Below, piece by piece: positions 21,281-23,142 of a stretch of 23,142 nt of DNA. The stretch is from assembly GCA_044233495.1 (NCBI GenBank), contig JBIIJX010000016.1, positions 1-23,142 on the forward strand, given 5' to 3'. Position 1 is the first letter of the stretch; each line of letters opens with the position of its first letter. This DNA comes from UBA10649 sp044233495. GTDB taxonomy: Bacteria; Actinomycetota; Actinomycetes; S36-B12. A program made the position numbers and the translations under genes. A model generated the notes under the pieces. It made no database searches, was not told the DNA's origin, and worked only from the letters and a program-made list of their open reading frames with translations.

Positions 21281-22186
21281 ATGCCGAAGACACCTTCTCC
21301 TGAAGGGCGCCGACTTCCTTCCCCGTCGTGCGACGCCCTCGTCACCGAGAATCTCGCATTGGTGGGGTATGTGGTGAGCGAGGTATCCATGAGACTTCCG
21401 ACGTACGTGGATCGCGATGATCTGCGCTCTGCCGGCCTCGAGGGGCTCGTCCAGGCCGCTCGCACGTTCGCCGAAGAGCGCGGCGTCCCCTTCCGTCACT
21501 TCGCCCTCGCGCGCATCCGTGGCGCAATCATGGACGACCTTCGCCGCAACGACTGGGCCAGCCGGTCGGTCCGGCAGGCGGGGCGCGCCCGCGAGGAGGC
21601 GATCGAGCACCTGACGGCCACCGTCGGGTCGACGCCGAGCAACCAGGCGATCGCCGAGTTCATGGGGATCAGCACCGATGACCTTCGCGCCCTCGACGCC
21701 TCCCTGACCCGCGGCAGCCTGCTCTCCCTCGATGCCTCTCCCGCCCCCGGCTCGGTGCGCTCGGCCGACACCCTCGTGGCGAGCTCCTCCGGTCCGGAGG
21801 ATCAGGTGCTCGAGAACGAGCTGCACCAGTACCTGCGTGCCGCGGTGGCCTCGCTGCCCGAGCGCCTGTCGACCGTCATCACCCGCTACTTCCTCCAGGG
21901 CCATCCCATGGCCGACATCGCCCACGACCTCGGCGTGACGGAGTCACGCGTGTCACAGCTGCGCGCGGAGGCCCTCCTGCTCATCAAGGACGGCATCAAC
22001 AGCCACCTGGCCCCCGAGCAGGTGCCCACTGTGGCCCGGCCGGGTGGAGCGGTGGACCGCCGGCGGTCCGCCGACGTCGCCGCGATCGCGGGGGCGCGCC
22101 GTCTGGAACTGGCACACCAGTCCAAGGAGAGTGCAGGCGACTCAGACGCACCATCGGCCACACGTCTGATCGAGGTGGTGGCGTGA
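21281..22186 (+). CDS. fliA: Flagellar-type sigma factor (sigma-28, FliA/WhiG family)
   Basis: This 301-residue sigma-70-family factor directs RNA polymerase to late flagellar genes. Region 2 is at about 16-90, with VDRDDLRSAGLEGLVQAARTF (core binding) and RIRGAIMDDLRRNDW (-10 recognition, typical of FliA/SigD/WhiG). Region 3 is at about 95-140 (ATVGSTPSNQAIAEFMGIS). Region 4 is at about 183-240 (LPERLSTVITRYFLQG, then the helix-turn-helix MADIAHDLGVTESRVSQLRAEAL). The last 60 residues form an extra, probably disordered tail not usual for FliA. The frame is open upstream to 21173, but ATG 21281 is chosen because AAGGAG is 5 nt before it. It lies 87 nt upstream of flagellin, which supports the flagellar rather than the sporulation (WhiG) role. 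Confidence 0.92.
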   Translation: MPKTPSPEGRRLPSPSCDALVTENLALVGYVVSEVSMRLPTYVDRDDLRSAGLEGLVQAARTFAEERGVPFRHFALARIRGAIMDDLRRNDWASRSVRQAGRAREEAIEHLTATVGSTPSNQAIAEFMGISTDDLRALDASLTRGSLLSLDASPAPGSVRSADTLVASSSGPEDQVLENELHQYLRAAVASLPERLSTVITRYFLQGHPMADIAHDLGVTESRVSQLRAEALLLIKDGINSHLAPEQVPTVARPGGAVDRRRSADVAAIAGARRLELAHQSKESAGDSDAPSATRLIEVVA

Positions 22187-22199
22187 TGTTGACCGATCA

Positions 22200-22213
22200 C
22201 GGGATCCATCCCG
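22200..22213 (+). other. Small hairpin after the sigma factor gene
   Basis: CGGGAT-CC-ATCCCG is a perfect inverted repeat, 14 nt after the sigma factor stop. It could act as a weak terminator or as part of the flagellin leader. Confidence 0.35.
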
Positions 22214-22273
22214 CACACCCAGACGTCCAACACGAACACCTTTCGACAGGCTCGCGCCAGGGAGAGACATCTC

Positions 22274-23029
22274 ATGCCATTTGAAATCAGCGCCAACCCT
22301 GTCGCCCTGAACGTCTACAACAACCTCGCGGTCCATCAGTCCACGGCTGCGACAGCCCTGGCGAAGATCTCCAGTGGCGAGAAGGCCGCGGATCCCAGCC
22401 AGGTCGCTATCACCGGCGCAGCCGTCAACCTGAAGACGACCCTGGCCGGCACGCAGTCCGCGATCACGAGCACGCAGAATGCCATCAACGTCCTGCAGGT
22501 CGCAGACACCGCCTATGCGGAGGCCCTCGGACTCGCGCAGCAGGGTCTCGGCCTCGCGAATGACCGCCTCGTGTCAGGCGCCGACACCAGCGCCATCGAT
22601 GCCCAGCTGACGTCCGTCTCGGCCGGTATCGCGAGCATCGCGTCGAACACGCAGTACAATGGCACCGCGGTGCTCGGCACGGCACTCACAGCGTCGGTGA
22701 ACTCCGCGGGTGCCACGATGACGGTCACGCCGGACGCGATCGCCGCGGTCGCCAACACGGCCAGCCGCGTGAACGACTTCACCACTGCGATCAACACGAT
22801 CACCGACTCGCGCGCGGAGAACGCCGGCAACATCGCGGCGCTCCAGAACACGCTCCAGGTGCTCGAGGCCACGGTTTCCAACCAGCAGGCAGCGGTGAGC
22901 CAGATCCTCGACGCCGACATGGCCATGGAGATGATGAGCCTCACCTCGGCAAACATCCTCACCGACGCCGCCACGGCGATGGTGGCCCAGGCCATGCAGA
23001 TGCCCACGTCCGTCCTGAAGTTGCTGTAG
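22274..23029 (+). CDS. Flagellin, minimal form (D0 and D1 domains with almost no central domain)
   Basis: This 251-residue flagellar filament protein is exported by the flagellar type III system. The N-terminal D0/D1 part starts MPFEISANPVALNVYNNLAV and continues KISSGEKAADPSQVAI. NTQYNGTAVLG (125-135) is the conserved N(T)QFNG block. The C-terminal D1/D0 part has SRAENAGNIAALQNTLQVLE, then DADMAMEMMSLTSANILTDAATAMVAQAMQMPTSVLKLL. Only about 30 residues lie between the halves, so the surface domains D2/D3 are missing. In place of the TLR5-binding LQRVRELA of enteric flagellins it has LAQQGLGLA. AGGGAGAG precedes the ATG, and GAGA-GACA-TCTC (22262-22273) forms a small hairpin covering part of it. 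Confidence 0.95.
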   Translation: MPFEISANPVALNVYNNLAVHQSTAATALAKISSGEKAADPSQVAITGAAVNLKTTLAGTQSAITSTQNAINVLQVADTAYAEALGLAQQGLGLANDRLVSGADTSAIDAQLTSVSAGIASIASNTQYNGTAVLGTALTASVNSAGATMTVTPDAIAAVANTASRVNDFTTAINTITDSRAENAGNIAALQNTLQVLEATVSNQQAAVSQILDADMAMEMMSLTSANILTDAATAMVAQAMQMPTSVLKLL

Positions 23030-23079
23030 CGCTCTATCCCATCAGTCGTCCGGGACCCTGGTGTTGAGGGAGGTGTGGT

Positions 23080-23142
23080 GTGGTCGGGATTTCGTCGATG
23101 AATCTGATTGATGTGCCGTCGATTGTGGCGAATATCATGATT
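23080..23142 (+). CDS. fliD: Probable flagellar cap protein FliD, 5' end only (runs off the window)
   Basis: These first 21 codons read MVGISSMNLIDVPSIVANIM and onward, with no stop before the window end. The GTG start is decided by GGGAGGT (23068-23074), 5 nt upstream. The pattern GISS...D..SIV..IM matches the N-terminus of FliD/HAP2 proteins, which read roughly I.GL.SG.D..SIV..LM. The position just after flagellin, 50 nt from its stop, fits fliD. The usual SGLD is replaced by MNLID, so the identification is moderate. G+C at third positions is lower than in neighbours over this short stretch. Confidence 0.55.
   Translation, partial: MVGISSMNLIDVPSIVANIMI

Noticed and set aside
1..23142. CRISPR arrays, tRNA or rRNA genes, insertion sequences, phage genes
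   Set aside because: No regularly spaced repeats, cloverleaf structures, transposase or integrase motifs were seen on either strand.

Overview
The window is G+C-rich, densely packed DNA that reads as chromosome of a motile actinobacterium. Three things point there: about half of the genes start without a Shine-Dalgarno site and instead have a TANNNT-like -10 box 5-7 nt before the start codon (leaderless transcription); the zincin at 10474-10824 is an actinobacterial-type small HExxH protein; and several exported lipoproteins and high-GC regulators have actinobacterial style. Genus cannot be told from the sequence alone. No rRNA, tRNA, IS element, integrase or CRISPR array was seen.

Left part (1-8990), metabolism and envelope: a PlsC-type acyltransferase; a minus-strand pair PPK2 polyphosphate kinase and SulP anion transporter with STAS domain; an exported staphylococcal-nuclease-like protein; a small one-span membrane protein with an Asp/His/Met/Gln-rich tail; a voltage-gated-type K+ channel; a YdeP-type molybdopterin oxidoreductase; a FAS1 (fasciclin) lipoprotein followed by a strong terminator hairpin; and a VOC-fold protein.

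Middle part (8987-12110): a uridine phosphorylase that resembles the animal UPP type, downstream of a secreted beta-barrel (dirigent/allene-oxide-cyclase-like) protein; a divergent zincin; a candidate 35-residue small gene; and a LodB/halogenase-like flavoprotein.

Glycan block (12078-16267, minus strand): hsp20, a GT4 glycosyltransferase, an (alpha/alpha)6-barrel protein and a GH130 enzyme, with 4-bp start/stop overlaps or a 4-bp gap at every junction. This is one translationally coupled operon, probably making or remodelling a mannose-containing glycan under stress. A PAS-GGDEF diguanylate cyclase with an intact I-site lies 65 nt upstream on the same strand.

Right part (17526-23142): two membrane or secreted orphans around a divergent inverted repeat, a DUF4864-like lipoprotein, an NCS1 nucleobase transporter, then the edge of a flagellar locus: sigma-28 (FliA/WhiG type), a minimal flagellin and the first 21 codons of a probable fliD. 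The roughly 100-nt leader of the sigma gene folds into four consecutive tetraloop hairpins. Three of them expose or overlap GGA, as in CsrA/RsmA target RNAs, and this is the most striking non-coding signal in the window.

Convergent gene pairs abut or overlap at all five junctions, which fits a compact genome. Functional names come from motifs read by eye; no database search was possible.
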